The notes under the pieces: generated by a model
Told to the model about the DNA's origin: nothing
The model's database searches: none
The model's input: only the letters and a program-made list of their open reading frames with translations
Translations under genes and position numbers: made by a program
NCBI GenBank assembly: GCA_021802115.1
Contig: JAKABA010000059.1
Span: 1-19,437, forward strand
Reading direction: 5' to 3'
DNA length: 19,437 nt
From: a bacterium
Lineage (GTDB): Bacteria > Chloroflexota > Dormibacteria > UBA8260 > Bog-877
Shown here: positions 7,794-14,872 of the stretch, piece after piece
How the letters are laid out: each line of letters starts with the position of its first letter
How positions within the stretch are numbered: the first letter of the stretch is position 1

Positions 7794-7808
7794 GATTGCT
7801 GAGCAATC
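7794..7808. promoter_or_regulatory. Perfect palindrome, candidate autoregulatory operator
   Basis: GATTGCT-G-AGCAATC, a perfect 7+1+7 inverted repeat 26 nt upstream of the regulator start, in the region divergent from the DUF1707 gene. It is AT-richer than its surroundings. Its size and place fit an operator for a dimeric HTH protein. It could also form an RNA hairpin in the regulator leader. Confidence 0.5.
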
Positions 7809-8027
7809 GGACTTTGAGTATCGCGCCGCGGCTCGGGCCTCGTGGCGAACCCGCTGGGTGGGCGGCTGGCGCGACTTGGAACATCCACCCCGGGGCCGAA
7901 GCCCACACCCAGCCCAGTAGCGGCGACGGGGTCCACCGGCAGTTGTGCACCGGCTGCGATCCTGCGGCGACCTTGGCTGCTCGAAGGGCCGGCCCTGGTC
8001 CTCCCGACTCGACTGCTGCGGTCGGTC

Positions 8028-8033
8028 TACACT
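8028..8033 (+). promoter_or_regulatory. -10 box TACACT of a probable leaderless promoter (DUF1707 gene)
   Basis: TACACT followed by six nucleotides (CACGCG) and then GTG 8040. Identical hexamer and spacing to the ABC operon promoter. It supports GTG 8040 as the start rather than ATG 8046. Confidence 0.6.
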
Positions 8034-8039
8034 CACGCG

Positions 8040-8741
8040 GTGGCGATGGAGCCGAACCCAACTCTCCCCCAGCTCTCAACTGACCCGCCAGGCGTGCAAA
8101 CGCTGGCATCAGACCGCGACCGCGACCTGGCGGTGGATCGCCTCAGCGACGCCTGCAGCGACGGGCGCTTGGGACTGGAGGACTTCTCGAACCGACTCGA
8201 GCGCGCCCTGGGGGCTAGAACGCTGGCTGAGCTCGCCGAGATCGTGGCCGACCTCAGGAGCCCCGACCTTCAGGTGGCGTCAAGTCGGCGCCGGGGCAGC
8301 TCGTGGTTTGTGTCAATCATGGGTTCGACCATGCGCCGGGGACGCTGGCTCCTGGGCGCCTCATCCCAGGCGGTGGCCGTCATGGGTGAGTGTGTTCTCG
8401 ACCTGCGCCAGGCCGAAGTGGCGAGCCGGGACAGCCACATCCTGGCCGTCACCCTAATGGGAGAGATAACGGTCATCGTTCCCGAGGGCATCGACGTCGA
8501 CATCTCGGGGATCGCGATCATGGGCAGCAAGGAGCTGCGCGGAGGCGAAGCGCGCCCGCTGCCCGGCTCGCCCGCCATTCGGGTTACCTGCGTAGCCATC
8601 ATGGGCGAGATAACGGTCAGGGTGAAAGCCAGCGGCACCCGCACGGGCGACGCCGAGGGACCACCCCGCCTTGAGGCAGCTGGACCGGCTCGCTGGGAGA
8701 GAGGACTGCGCCGCCGGTATCGCCGCCGCCACGGGGAGTGA
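8040..8741 (+). CDS. DUF1707 protein with repeated MG beta-strand C-terminal domain
   Basis: A 233-residue protein. Residues 22-73 are a DUF1707 domain (LASDRDRDLAVDRLSDACSD, then GRLGLEDFSNRLERALGART), a short helical module common in Actinomycetota. The C-terminal half resembles the LiaF/YvqF C-terminal (cell-envelope stress) domain. It has a regularly repeated VxIMG(E/S) strand with Met at residues 94, 115, 140, 161 and 188. The tail is arginine-rich. No transmembrane helix is visible, unlike many DUF1707 and LiaF proteins that carry membrane segments. Start at GTG 8040 follows the -10 spacing; ATG 8046 is the alternative. Divergent from the HTH-PBP regulator with a 271-nt shared region. 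A role in envelope stress sensing is a family-level inference. Confidence 0.85.
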   Translation: MAMEPNPTLPQLSTDPPGVQTLASDRDRDLAVDRLSDACSDGRLGLEDFSNRLERALGARTLAELAEIVADLRSPDLQVASSRRRGSSWFVSIMGSTMRRGRWLLGASSQAVAVMGECVLDLRQAEVASRDSHILAVTLMGEITVIVPEGIDVDISGIAIMGSKELRGGEARPLPGSPAIRVTCVAIMGEITVRVKASGTRTGDAEGPPRLEAAGPARWERGLRRRYRRRHGE

Positions 8742-8895
8742 CCGCGGGGCCGGGTCGGTCGTCTATGGGGACCCGCTGGCCGCACTGTGGCGCGGGCGTG
8801 CCAGCAGTGGATCAGGGGCGCTGATCAGAATTCACCACCGGCGATGGACGTTGGCCGCCCGAGCTCGGGCGTGTAAGTCACACGCCTGAGAGCGG

Positions 8896-9049
8896 ATGGC
8901 GAAGAGGCAGCGGCCTCGCTGTTGACCTGGCGGCAGTTGGGCTAGCCGCGCTGCTCGCCGGCTGCCGAGCAACCGTACCTGGTCCTGAGGCCACGGGCAC
9001 CGCCTCCACAGCACGCCCAGCCGAGTCGGCGGCTCCCACGCCGACGGCT
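8896..9049 (+). pseudogene. Disconnected lipoprotein signal peptide of the phosphoesterase
   Basis: The frame of the downstream phosphoesterase reads upstream, without a stop back to 8825, through LAVDLAAVGLAALLAGC (ending at 8965) and then an Ala/Thr/Pro-rich linker. This is a complete hydrophobic core, lipobox LAGC and spacer of a lipoprotein. But no ATG, GTG or TTG exists in this frame before 9050. ATG 8896 opens MAKRQ in the neighbouring frame, an ideal positively charged n-region, and ends at a TGA after nine codons. Dropping one base between about 8905 and 8915 would join the two. I infer a single-base frameshift or base-call error. Confidence 0.6.
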
Positions 9050-9853
9050 TTGCCCTCGCCTACGCTGGCGCACCCCTGCGGACTCGCGGGTCCGGGGCCG
9101 ACAGGGATGCAGCACGTGGTCTTGATCGTGATGGAGAACCGAAGTTATCAGGCCGTGATCGGCTCCTCCCAAGCCCCTTACCTAAATCAAATCGCCAGCC
9201 CGTGTGGCCTGGCCACCGACTACCAGGCCGTGGCCCACCCCAGCCTGCCCAACTACATCGCCCTGACCTCTGGTGGAACTCAGGGCATCAGTGACGACGG
9301 GCCACCGGCCGCCCACCCGGTCGCCGCCCCCAGCATCTTCAGTTTGCTGAATGGAAACTGGCGGTCGTTGGAGGAGAGCATGCCAAGCAACTGCGCCCAG
9401 CAGAGTTCGGGCGAGTACGCGGTCAAGCACAACCCGGCCGCCTACTACACTGACGTCACTTCCCAGTGCGCCGACTGGGACGTTGCGCTGGTGAACCCAC
9501 CGAACATCTCGGCCGCCTTCACCCTCATCACACCCAATCTCTGCAATGACATGCATGACTGCGCGACGGCCGCCGGAGATGCCTGGCTGGCACGGGAGGT
9601 GCCCCTGCTCTTGACCACCGCCCAGTACAGCTCCGGGAACACCGCCATCTTCATCACCTGGGATGAGAGCGACGGCGGCACCCAGCAGGTCCCCACCCTG
9701 GTGATCGCGCCCACGGTCCCAGCGGGCATTCGGGTGACCACCGCCTACACGCACTACTCGCTGCTGCGCACCATCGAGCAGCTGCTCCGGCTGAGCCCGC
9801 TGCTGGGCCGGGCGGCGACGGCGACCAGCATGGCGAGCGGCTTCAACCTCTGA
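9050..9853 (+). CDS. Phosphoesterase family protein (acid phosphatase / phospholipase C-like), 5' end broken
   Basis: A 267-residue catalytic domain of the phosphoesterase family (PF04185-like). Hallmarks are HVVLIVMENRSY near residues 22-33 (metal-site Glu-Asn), AHPSLPNYIALTSG (His plus Asn-Tyr) at about 62-75, and IFITWDESDGG (Asp-Glu) near 200-210. These align with the metal-binding residues of bacterial acid phosphatases and phospholipase C-like enzymes that hydrolyse phosphomonoesters or phosphodiesters. The formal start is TTG 9050, which has no ribosome-binding site. The true protein very probably begins near 8896 with a lipoprotein signal, so the mature enzyme would be anchored outside the cell and could serve phosphate scavenging. 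Single gene; no neighbour on the same strand within 300 nt. Confidence 0.85.
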   Translation: MPSPTLAHPCGLAGPGPTGMQHVVLIVMENRSYQAVIGSSQAPYLNQIASPCGLATDYQAVAHPSLPNYIALTSGGTQGISDDGPPAAHPVAAPSIFSLLNGNWRSLEESMPSNCAQQSSGEYAVKHNPAAYYTDVTSQCADWDVALVNPPNISAAFTLITPNLCNDMHDCATAAGDAWLAREVPLLLTTAQYSSGNTAIFITWDESDGGTQQVPTLVIAPTVPAGIRVTTAYTHYSLLRTIEQLLRLSPLLGRAATATSMASGFNL

Positions 9854-9889
9854 TCGGTAGGGAGCCGGTCAGCACTCCGGCACCCGATC
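9852..9889 (+). terminator. Possible hairpin after the phosphoesterase
   Basis: GATCGG (overlapping the stop codon) pairs with CCGATC about 26 nt later, with an inner CCGG/CCGG pair. No T-run follows, so this is only a candidate. Confidence 0.3.
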
Positions 9890-10048
9890 ATGCGCCGTGA
9901 CCTCCGCGCTGGCAGCGCACGCGCCCCACGACAGCCCAGGTTGCCCGGGCCGCCCCCACGGTTGGCCCATCTTGACCTCCCACTTCGCGCCCAGAGCTGC
10001 CTGATAAAGCGGGGTCTTGCCGTTGGCCGGCCCTTTCCCGAAGCACAA
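9869..10048 (-). CDS. Hypothetical small protein, uncertain
   Basis: A 59-residue minus-strand frame from TTG 10048, reading LCFGKGPANGKTPLYQAALG, then AKWEVKMGQPWGRPG, ending in Cys. The wobble positions are about 80 percent G or C, as expected for a gene here, and the composition looks protein-like. I recognise no family, there is no ribosome-binding site, and the start is weak. It lies 74 nt beyond the SIS gene stop on the same strand and could be co-transcribed with it. Confidence 0.28.
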   Translation of the reverse strand: MCFGKGPANGKTPLYQAALGAKWEVKMGQPWGRPGQPGLSWGACAASAEVTAHDRVPEC

Positions 10049-10122
10049 TTGGGCTTGGCATGGGGCTTCTGAGCCAGAACGCGACCGCGGCTATCGGCGC
10101 AACCCTCGCCCAGCTCTCTGGC

Positions 10123-11046
10123 TCAGAGTTTGACCCTGGGGATGGCCGACGCCCAGGGTTCAACATCGCCCCTGGTCAGGTCGGGGTTGGAGCCCCGGCG
10201 ACGCGCCATCTCCGCGACCAGTCGCTGGAGTGGGAGTATCGCCACGAACGGTCGCAACAGGTAGTCGACTGCGGCAAACGGGAGGTCTGAGCCCTCCGAC
10301 CCACAGGTGATCACCTCCAGGCCGAGCTCGTGAAGCAGGTGTCGCAGCTCCTGTTCCCGGCCACCGTCATCGCGCCCGGGAGCGATCAGCACCGCCGCCA
10401 TCCGAGACTCGAAGACCGCCGGCGTCCCATGCAGGGCCAGCTCCTCGGACATTCCCTCCGCCCACAGGTAGCACCCTTCCTTGATCTTCAGCGCGGCCTC
10501 GTCGGCGGTGATCTCGTCGATTCCGAAGCCCGTGATCAGGATCGGCTCGCGGTTGATGAGCCGACTCGGGATGGCGGTCGGCGCCGGCAGCGCCAAGGTC
10601 CGGCGCACCGCGTCAGGGACCCCGTTCAGAGCTTTGTTGAAAGCTCTCCCCTGGTCACCGACCAGTTGGGAGACAAGCCTCCCCAGGACCGCCAGGGCGG
10701 TGAGGTAGGACACGGTGTGAGTGCTGGCACGCTCGTCGGGGCCGGTGCGGAGCACGAGGTCGCCGCCCGGCTGCTCCGCTCCGCGCCCGGAGATGGCGAC
10801 CGTGCTCGCTCCGAGGTCCCGAGCGCGGGCAAGCAACAGCCGGGGGAACCTCTTACTCCCTCGATGGGACACCACCACCAGCTGGTCGCCCGGTTGGATT
10901 GACCCGTGGAGGGCGAGCTCATGAGCCTCCACGGCCAGCGGCCTAAGCCTGCCCTGCGATAGCTCGTGGGTCCAGTATGCGGCCACCCGGCAGGCGTGCA
11001 GGGAAGTCCCAATTCCGCAGAAAAGGATCGGCCGTGCGGGGTCCAA
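10123..11046 (-). CDS. Double-SIS sugar-phosphate isomerase-like protein (GlmS isomerase-half homologue)
   Basis: Two SIS domains as in the isomerase half of GlmS, without the glutaminase half. Domain 1 has GIGTS (11-15). Domain 2 contains EAALKIKE (183-190) and ELALHG (202-207), matching the catalytic Glu, Lys, Glu and His of GlmS (E. coli Glu481, Lys485, Glu488, His504). It therefore probably isomerises or deaminates an amino-sugar phosphate in the cytoplasm. The usual SQSGET phosphate loop is replaced by SHRGSKR (60-66). The formal start is TTG 11046, but coding clearly continues upstream through IHFAFDDQIASQADAVAAAL, the N-terminal helix usual in this family, to about 11127 with no ATG, GTG or TTG in frame. 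ATG 11135 lies in another frame behind GGAGG. A one-base loss near there, or a rare ATC start at 11127, would explain it. Confidence 0.82.
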   Translation of the reverse strand: MDPARPILFCGIGTSLHACRVAAYWTHELSQGRLRPLAVEAHELALHGSIQPGDQLVVVSHRGSKRFPRLLLARARDLGASTVAISGRGAEQPGGDLVLRTGPDERASTHTVSYLTALAVLGRLVSQLVGDQGRAFNKALNGVPDAVRRTLALPAPTAIPSRLINREPILITGFGIDEITADEAALKIKEGCYLWAEGMSEELALHGTPAVFESRMAAVLIAPGRDDGGREQELRHLLHELGLEVITCGSEGSDLPFAAVDYLLRPFVAILPLQRLVAEMARRRGSNPDLTRGDVEPWASAIPRVKL

Positions 11047-11210
11047 AGCCGGGACCTCAACCGACTCCAGCGCTGCCGCGACAGCGTCAGCCTGAGAGGC
11101 GATCTGGTCGTCGAAGGCGAAATGGATCGTGACATCCCCTCCAGGTGGCGACCGGGCATCCCGTGATCGCCGTGGCGTGACCCATCTCGGGCCCGGCCGG
11201 ACCGTGGCCG

Positions 11211-11216
11211 AGTATA
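11211..11216 (-). promoter_or_regulatory. -10-like TATACT upstream of the SIS gene
   Basis: TATACT on the minus strand, a 5/6 match to TATAAT in very GC-rich surroundings. No start codon stands 6-7 nt downstream, so this would be a normal leadered promoter. No clear -35. Confidence 0.4.
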
Positions 11217-11365
11217 GCTTCGCTCGCGGCCGCAGTTGGAGGTGTCGGGCCGGAGTCGAAGCGAGGCTGGCAATCGGGCGATGTCGCCCCTGGCTGCCGC
11301 CCCACCCACGCTGGGGCCAAACCCGGCACCTCTAGTGCCGGTGACCGCCCGGTCCCGGCGTCGGC

Positions 11366-11371
11366 TAGAGT
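11366..11371 (+). promoter_or_regulatory. -10 box TAGAGT of a probable leaderless promoter (aldo/keto reductase)
   Basis: TAGAGT, six nucleotides (ACCCAC), then GTG 11378. A GTGACC 19 nt upstream (11341-11346) is a possible weak -35. It fixes the GTG as start. Confidence 0.6.
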
Positions 11372-11377
11372 ACCCAC

Positions 11378-12388
11378 GTGGCTGCAGCTTCATTTCCGAC
11401 CCGTCGGCTGGGTGACCAGGGCCTGGTTGTGTCCGCGGTGGGACTTGGCTGCATGAGCATGTCGCAGTCCTACGGTTCGGCCGATGAACCCGAGTCACTG
11501 GCGACCATAGACCGGGCCCTGGAACTCGGAGTTTTCTTCCTGGACACCGCCAACGCCTACGGCGATGGCCACAACGAGCGGCTGCTCGGACGTGCTCTCG
11601 CCGGCCGCCGCGACAGGGTCGTTCTGGCCACCAAGTTCGGAATCCGGAAAGACTCCCCCGGGGCCACGCCCATCTGCGGCCGGCCGGCGTACGTGAGGGA
11701 GTGCTGTGAGCAGTCGTTGCAGCGGCTCGGTGTCGACCACATAGATCTCTACTACCAGCATCGCGTGGATGCCACCGTCCCGATCGAGGAGACGGTGGGT
11801 GCAATGGCCGAGCTTGTTCAGGAGGGAAAGGTGCGCTACCTGGGCCTCTCCGAAGCCAGTGTCGACTCGCTGGAGCGGGCCGCGGCCACCCACCCCATCA
11901 GCGCGCTGCAGAGTGAATGGTCCTTGTGGACCCGGGACATCGAGAGCGAGGTGCTGGCGACAGCCCGCCGGCTCAAGATCGGCATCGTTCCGTACAGCCC
12001 GCTCGGCCGGGGCTTCCTGAGCGGCAAGGTGACCAGCACCAAGGACTTCGAGGAGGATGACTTCCGGCGCCACAATCCGCGCTTCGAGGGCGAGAACTTC
12101 GAGCGCAATCTGGCCCTGGTGGGACTGGTGCGCGAGCTGGCCACCGAGATGGGCGTTTCCCCGGCCCAGCTGGCTCTGGCCTGGCTGCTGGCCCAGGGGG
12201 AGGACGTGGTGCCGATTCCGGGCACCAAGCACCGGCGCAACCTGGAGGAGAACGCCGGCTCGGTCCAGGTGTCCCTCTCAGTCCGGGACCGGGATCGACT
12301 CTCCGATCTGATCCCGGCCGGGATGGTGTCCGGCAGCCGCTATCCTGACAGCGGCTACGCCTACGGCTCAAGCCCGCCGCTGGCCTAG
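11378..12388 (+). CDS. Aldo/keto reductase
   Basis: A 336-residue NADPH-dependent TIM-barrel oxidoreductase of the aldo/keto reductase family. The catalytic tetrad is visible: Asp56 in FLDTANAYG, Tyr61, Lys86 in LATKFG and His128 in DLYYQHRVD. The cofactor-binding C-terminal part includes [14 protein letters not shown] and [19 protein letters not shown]. Length and layout fit the group of general reductases that act on aldehydes and ketones (YajO/Tas/pyridoxal-reductase-like). Start at GTG 11378 is supported by the -10 spacing. Single-gene unit, divergent from the SIS gene and convergent with the methyltransferase. Physiological substrate unknown. Confidence 0.94.
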   Translation: MAAASFPTRRLGDQGLVVSAVGLGCMSMSQSYGSADEPESLATIDRALELGVFFLDTANAYGDGHNERLLGRALAGRRDRVVLATKFGIRKDSPGATPICGRPAYVRECCEQSLQRLGVDHIDLYYQHRVDATVPIEETVGAMAELVQEGKVRYLGLSEASVDSLERAAATHPISALQSEWSLWTRDIESEVLATARRLKIGIVPYSPLGRGFLSGKVTSTKDFEEDDFRRHNPRFEGENFERNLALVGLVRELATEMGVSPAQLALAWLLAQGEDVVPIPGTKHRRNLEENAGSVQVSLSVRDRDRLSDLIPAGMVSGSRYPDSGYAYGSSPPLA

Positions 12389-12476
12389 CCGGGTCATCCG
12401 GGCTGCCAGGGCCCGCGGGCAAGACGGCTCGGGCAACTCCCGCCTACCAGGTTCACCACAACCCGGCGGCGTCCCC
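12389..12476. other. Short convergent gap
   Basis: 88 nt between the reductase and methyltransferase stops, holding a GCCCGCGGGC palindrome (about 12411-12420). It could help end both transcripts, but there is no T-run. Confidence 0.3.
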
Positions 12477-13271
12477 TCAGGCCGAGCCTGGCCACCACAG
12501 AGTGACCATCTCGAGAGCGGCGGCCGCTGCCCGAGAGCGGAGGAGTTCGGCAATCTCCCGGTCAGAGTCTGGAGTCAGGCAGAGACGCCGGCGAACCTCC
12601 GCCACCGTGACGGGATCGAAACGGCCGCCTCGCAGAACTGGTCTCACCCATCTCTCCTGGGCAACCTCAACCCCAAGGCGCTCCCGAACCACGGCGGCGG
12701 CCACCTCGGCGGTCGGGGCCATGGGGCGCTCCAGCTGCCAGAAGTGTCGCCATAACCAGTTCAGAGACGCCTGAGGGTGGGCGGCGGTCAGCTCCAGAAC
12801 CACCCGGCGTCGAGCCTTGGCGGCCAGAGCCGCCACGAAGGGCCCGAGGTCGGGCACGTTGTAGGCGACATTGGCACATACCACGACGTCCGCCGCAGCT
12901 ACCAGAGCGGCGGCCTGCGGCCAGGTGCCCTCAACCGTGGCCACCCGAATGCGCCCGTCCGCGATGACCACTAGCTCTTGGAGCATGGCCCCACTGCTGT
13001 CCACGGCCACGATCTCGCCCGCCCTGGCCGCCAGGGGCAGGCTGGCGGCTCCGGCCCCTGCCCCCACATCTAGCACGGACCCTCCCTCGGGCAGCTCTTC
13101 GAGGGCGCGGAGGTGGGTCACGGTCGGGGCCGACAGCAGCGCGAGCCTGGCTGTTTCGGCGAAGGATTCCGGCCTCAGGCGCCACGGGGACTCCTCCGCC
13201 TGGGCCAGGATCGGACCCGGAATCGCCCACTCGGCGAGGGCGCTGGCCCACCTGTCGGCGGCACTCACCAT
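12477..13271 (-). CDS. Class I SAM-dependent methyltransferase
   Basis: A 264-residue cytoplasmic Rossmann-fold methyltransferase. Motif I is VLDVGAGAG (66-74). The acidic residue binding the SAM ribose is Asp91 in VAVDSS, and post-motif regions include VVVCANVAYNVPDLGPFV. The C-terminal part (after about 150) is a variable cap with a Trp-rich WLWRHFWQLERP segment. Substrate cannot be told. The ATG at 13271 and the GTG at 13268 are adjacent. CACAAT stands 6 nt before the GTG and keeps the A2 and T6 of a -10 box, so the second codon could be a leaderless start. It is divergent from the glycolate oxidase operon with 122 nt between, so both promoters share this gap. Confidence 0.86.
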   Translation of the reverse strand: MVSAADRWASALAEWAIPGPILAQAEESPWRLRPESFAETARLALLSAPTVTHLRALEELPEGGSVLDVGAGAGAASLPLAARAGEIVAVDSSGAMLQELVVIADGRIRVATVEGTWPQAAALVAAADVVVCANVAYNVPDLGPFVAALAAKARRRVVLELTAAHPQASLNWLWRHFWQLERPMAPTAEVAAAVVRERLGVEVAQERWVRPVLRGGRFDPVTVAEVRRRLCLTPDSDREIAELLRSRAAAAALEMVTLWWPGSA

Positions 13272-13380
13272 CCGATTGTGGGGCTCTTGGCCGGATCATG
13301 CCGGGCGGTACCAGGAGGTGGGCGGGCACGGGCAGCGCTCCTGTCAAGGGAGCTCTCGAACAATCCGGGCCCGGCACGCC

Positions 13381-13386
13381 TACGAT
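13381..13386 (+). promoter_or_regulatory. -10 box TACGAT of a probable leaderless promoter (glcDEF)
   Basis: TACGAT, seven nucleotides, then ATG 13394. The box overlaps an in-frame ATG at 13385, which would argue against that upstream start. Confidence 0.5.
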
Positions 13387-13393
13387 GGTCGCC

Positions 13394-14872
13394 ATGGTGC
13401 TGGCAGAAGCTCCCCGGCTCGGTCTGAATGCCGATGTCCTCGCCCAACTGAGAACCATCGTCGGCTCCGACTGGGTGCTGACCAGACCCGATGAGCTGCG
13501 CACCTACGAGTGCGATGGGCTCACCGGCTGGCGGGCGGTACCGCTGGCAGTGGTGCTCCCGAGCGGCACCTCCGAGGTGGCCGCGGTGGTCCGCGTCTGC
13601 CACCAGCAGGGGATCCCCTTCGTGGCGCGGGGAAGTGGAACGGGTCTGTCGGGCGGGGCGCTCCCGGTCACCGACGGGATCGTGATCGGGCTCAGCCGGA
13701 TGCGCTCAGTTCTGCGCGTGGACATTGAGAACGAGCGGGTCGTGGTGCAGCCCGGCGTGACCAACCTCGAGGTGACCAGGGTGGTGGAGGCCTCGGGCTA
13801 CTTCTACGCTCCCGATCCGTCCAGCCAGCGGGTCTGCAGCATCGGCGGCAACGTGGCCGAGAACTCCGGGGGCGCCCACTGCCTCAAGTACGGCTTCACC
13901 ACCAACCACGTGCTGGCGGCGACCTTCGTGACCACCGATGGCGAGGTCGCCCAGCTCGGATCCTCAGCCCTGGACAGCCCTGGCTACGACCTCCTGGGGG
14001 TCGTCATTGGCAGCGAGGGCACCCTGGGAATAGTGACCGAGGTAACGGTCCGGATCGTGCCCCAGCCGGAGCGCGTCCAGACCCTGCTGGCGGCCTTCCC
14101 ATCCACCGACGCCGCCGGGCGGGCGGTGGCGGCGATCATCGCGGCGGGAATCGTGCCCGCGGCCATGGAGATGATGGACCGGGCCACCATCGAGGCGGTG
14201 GAGATCGCGATGCACGCCGGCTATCCCGATTGCGGGGCAGCCCTGCTGGTGGAACTGGACGGCCCGGCGCCAGAGTGCGAGTCCCTGTTCACCAGGGTGG
14301 ACGCCCTCTGCCGGGACGCGGGCGCCAGCGAGGTGCGCGTCGCCCAGGACGAGGCGGAGCGGGCCCGGCTGTGGAAGGGAAGGCGGGGCGCCTTCTCGGC
14401 CATGGGCAGGGTCAGCCCTGACTACTACGTCCAGGACGGCGTGGTGCCCCGCTCCCGCCTGGCCGAGGTCCTGGCCAAGATCCGGGGCCTCGAGGAGCGC
14501 CACTCCTTGCGGGTTGCCAATGTCTTCCACGCGGGCGACGGCAACCTCCACCCCCTCATCCTCTACGACCGCCGGGCGCCGGACGGGCCGGCCCGAGCCA
14601 AGGCCCTGGCGGAGGACATCCTCGGGCTCTGCCTGGACGCGGGCGGGTCCCTGACCGGCGAGCACGGAGTCGGTCGCGACAAGGTATGTCAGATGCCGCG
14701 CCTCTTCTCGGTGGCTGACCAGGAGGTGATGCACCGGGTGCGCGCCGCCTTCGACCCGTCGGGCCTCGCCAATCCCGGCAAGCTCCTGCCCACACCCCGC
14801 CTCTGCGGTGAGCATCCGGGCATATACAGGCCCCATCCCCTGGAACGTTCGGGAGCCGCCGAGAGGCTGTGA
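13394..14872 (+). CDS. glcD: Glycolate oxidase subunit GlcD (FAD-linked oxidase)
   Basis: A 492-residue FAD-binding subunit that oxidises glycolate to glyoxylate (or a related 2-hydroxyacid such as D-lactate). The PCMH-type FAD-binding half includes ARGSGTGLSGGALP (78-91) and IGGNVAENSGGAHCLKYG. The C-terminal FAD-oxidase half carries the metal/substrate residues in FHAGDGNLHP (His379, His386) and GEHGVGRDK (Glu423, His424). It ends in the family's NPGKLLP motif followed by a short tail. The frame is open back to 13298, but homology and the -10 box favour ATG 13394 (ATG 13385 possible). Its TGA overlaps the GTG of glcE. With glcE and glcF it forms the membrane-associated complex that passes electrons to quinone. 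Confidence 0.93.
   Translation: MVLAEAPRLGLNADVLAQLRTIVGSDWVLTRPDELRTYECDGLTGWRAVPLAVVLPSGTSEVAAVVRVCHQQGIPFVARGSGTGLSGGALPVTDGIVIGLSRMRSVLRVDIENERVVVQPGVTNLEVTRVVEASGYFYAPDPSSQRVCSIGGNVAENSGGAHCLKYGFTTNHVLAATFVTTDGEVAQLGSSALDSPGYDLLGVVIGSEGTLGIVTEVTVRIVPQPERVQTLLAAFPSTDAAGRAVAAIIAAGIVPAAMEMMDRATIEAVEIAMHAGYPDCGAALLVELDGPAPECESLFTRVDALCRDAGASEVRVAQDEAERARLWKGRRGAFSAMGRVSPDYYVQDGVVPRSRLAEVLAKIRGLEERHSLRVANVFHAGDGNLHPLILYDRRAPDGPARAKALAEDILGLCLDAGGSLTGEHGVGRDKVCQMPRLFSVADQEVMHRVRAAFDPSGLANPGKLLPTPRLCGEHPGIYRPHPLERSGAAERL

Larger units (their letters stand above)
11047..11377. other. Divergent region between SIS gene and aldo/keto reductase
   Basis: The part from 11047 to about 11135 is the missing 5' coding end of the SIS gene on the minus strand. 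Upstream of it are GGAGG next to ATG 11135 and a good -10-like TATACT (minus strand, 11211-11216). That would give the SIS mRNA a leader of about 70 nt. The rest, to the TAGAGT box of the reductase, has no gene that I can support. Confidence 0.5.

Noticed and set aside
10060..10290. A 76-codon plus-strand frame
   Set aside because: Mostly antisense to the SIS gene end; lacks gene-like features.
10626..11804. A 392-codon minus-strand frame
   Set aside because: It crosses the divergent promoter region and antisense of the reductase, with low-complexity Arg/Ser/Pro content; a shadow frame.
13964..14836. A 290-codon minus-strand frame
   Set aside because: Antisense shadow of glcD, caused by high GC; no start signal or homology.
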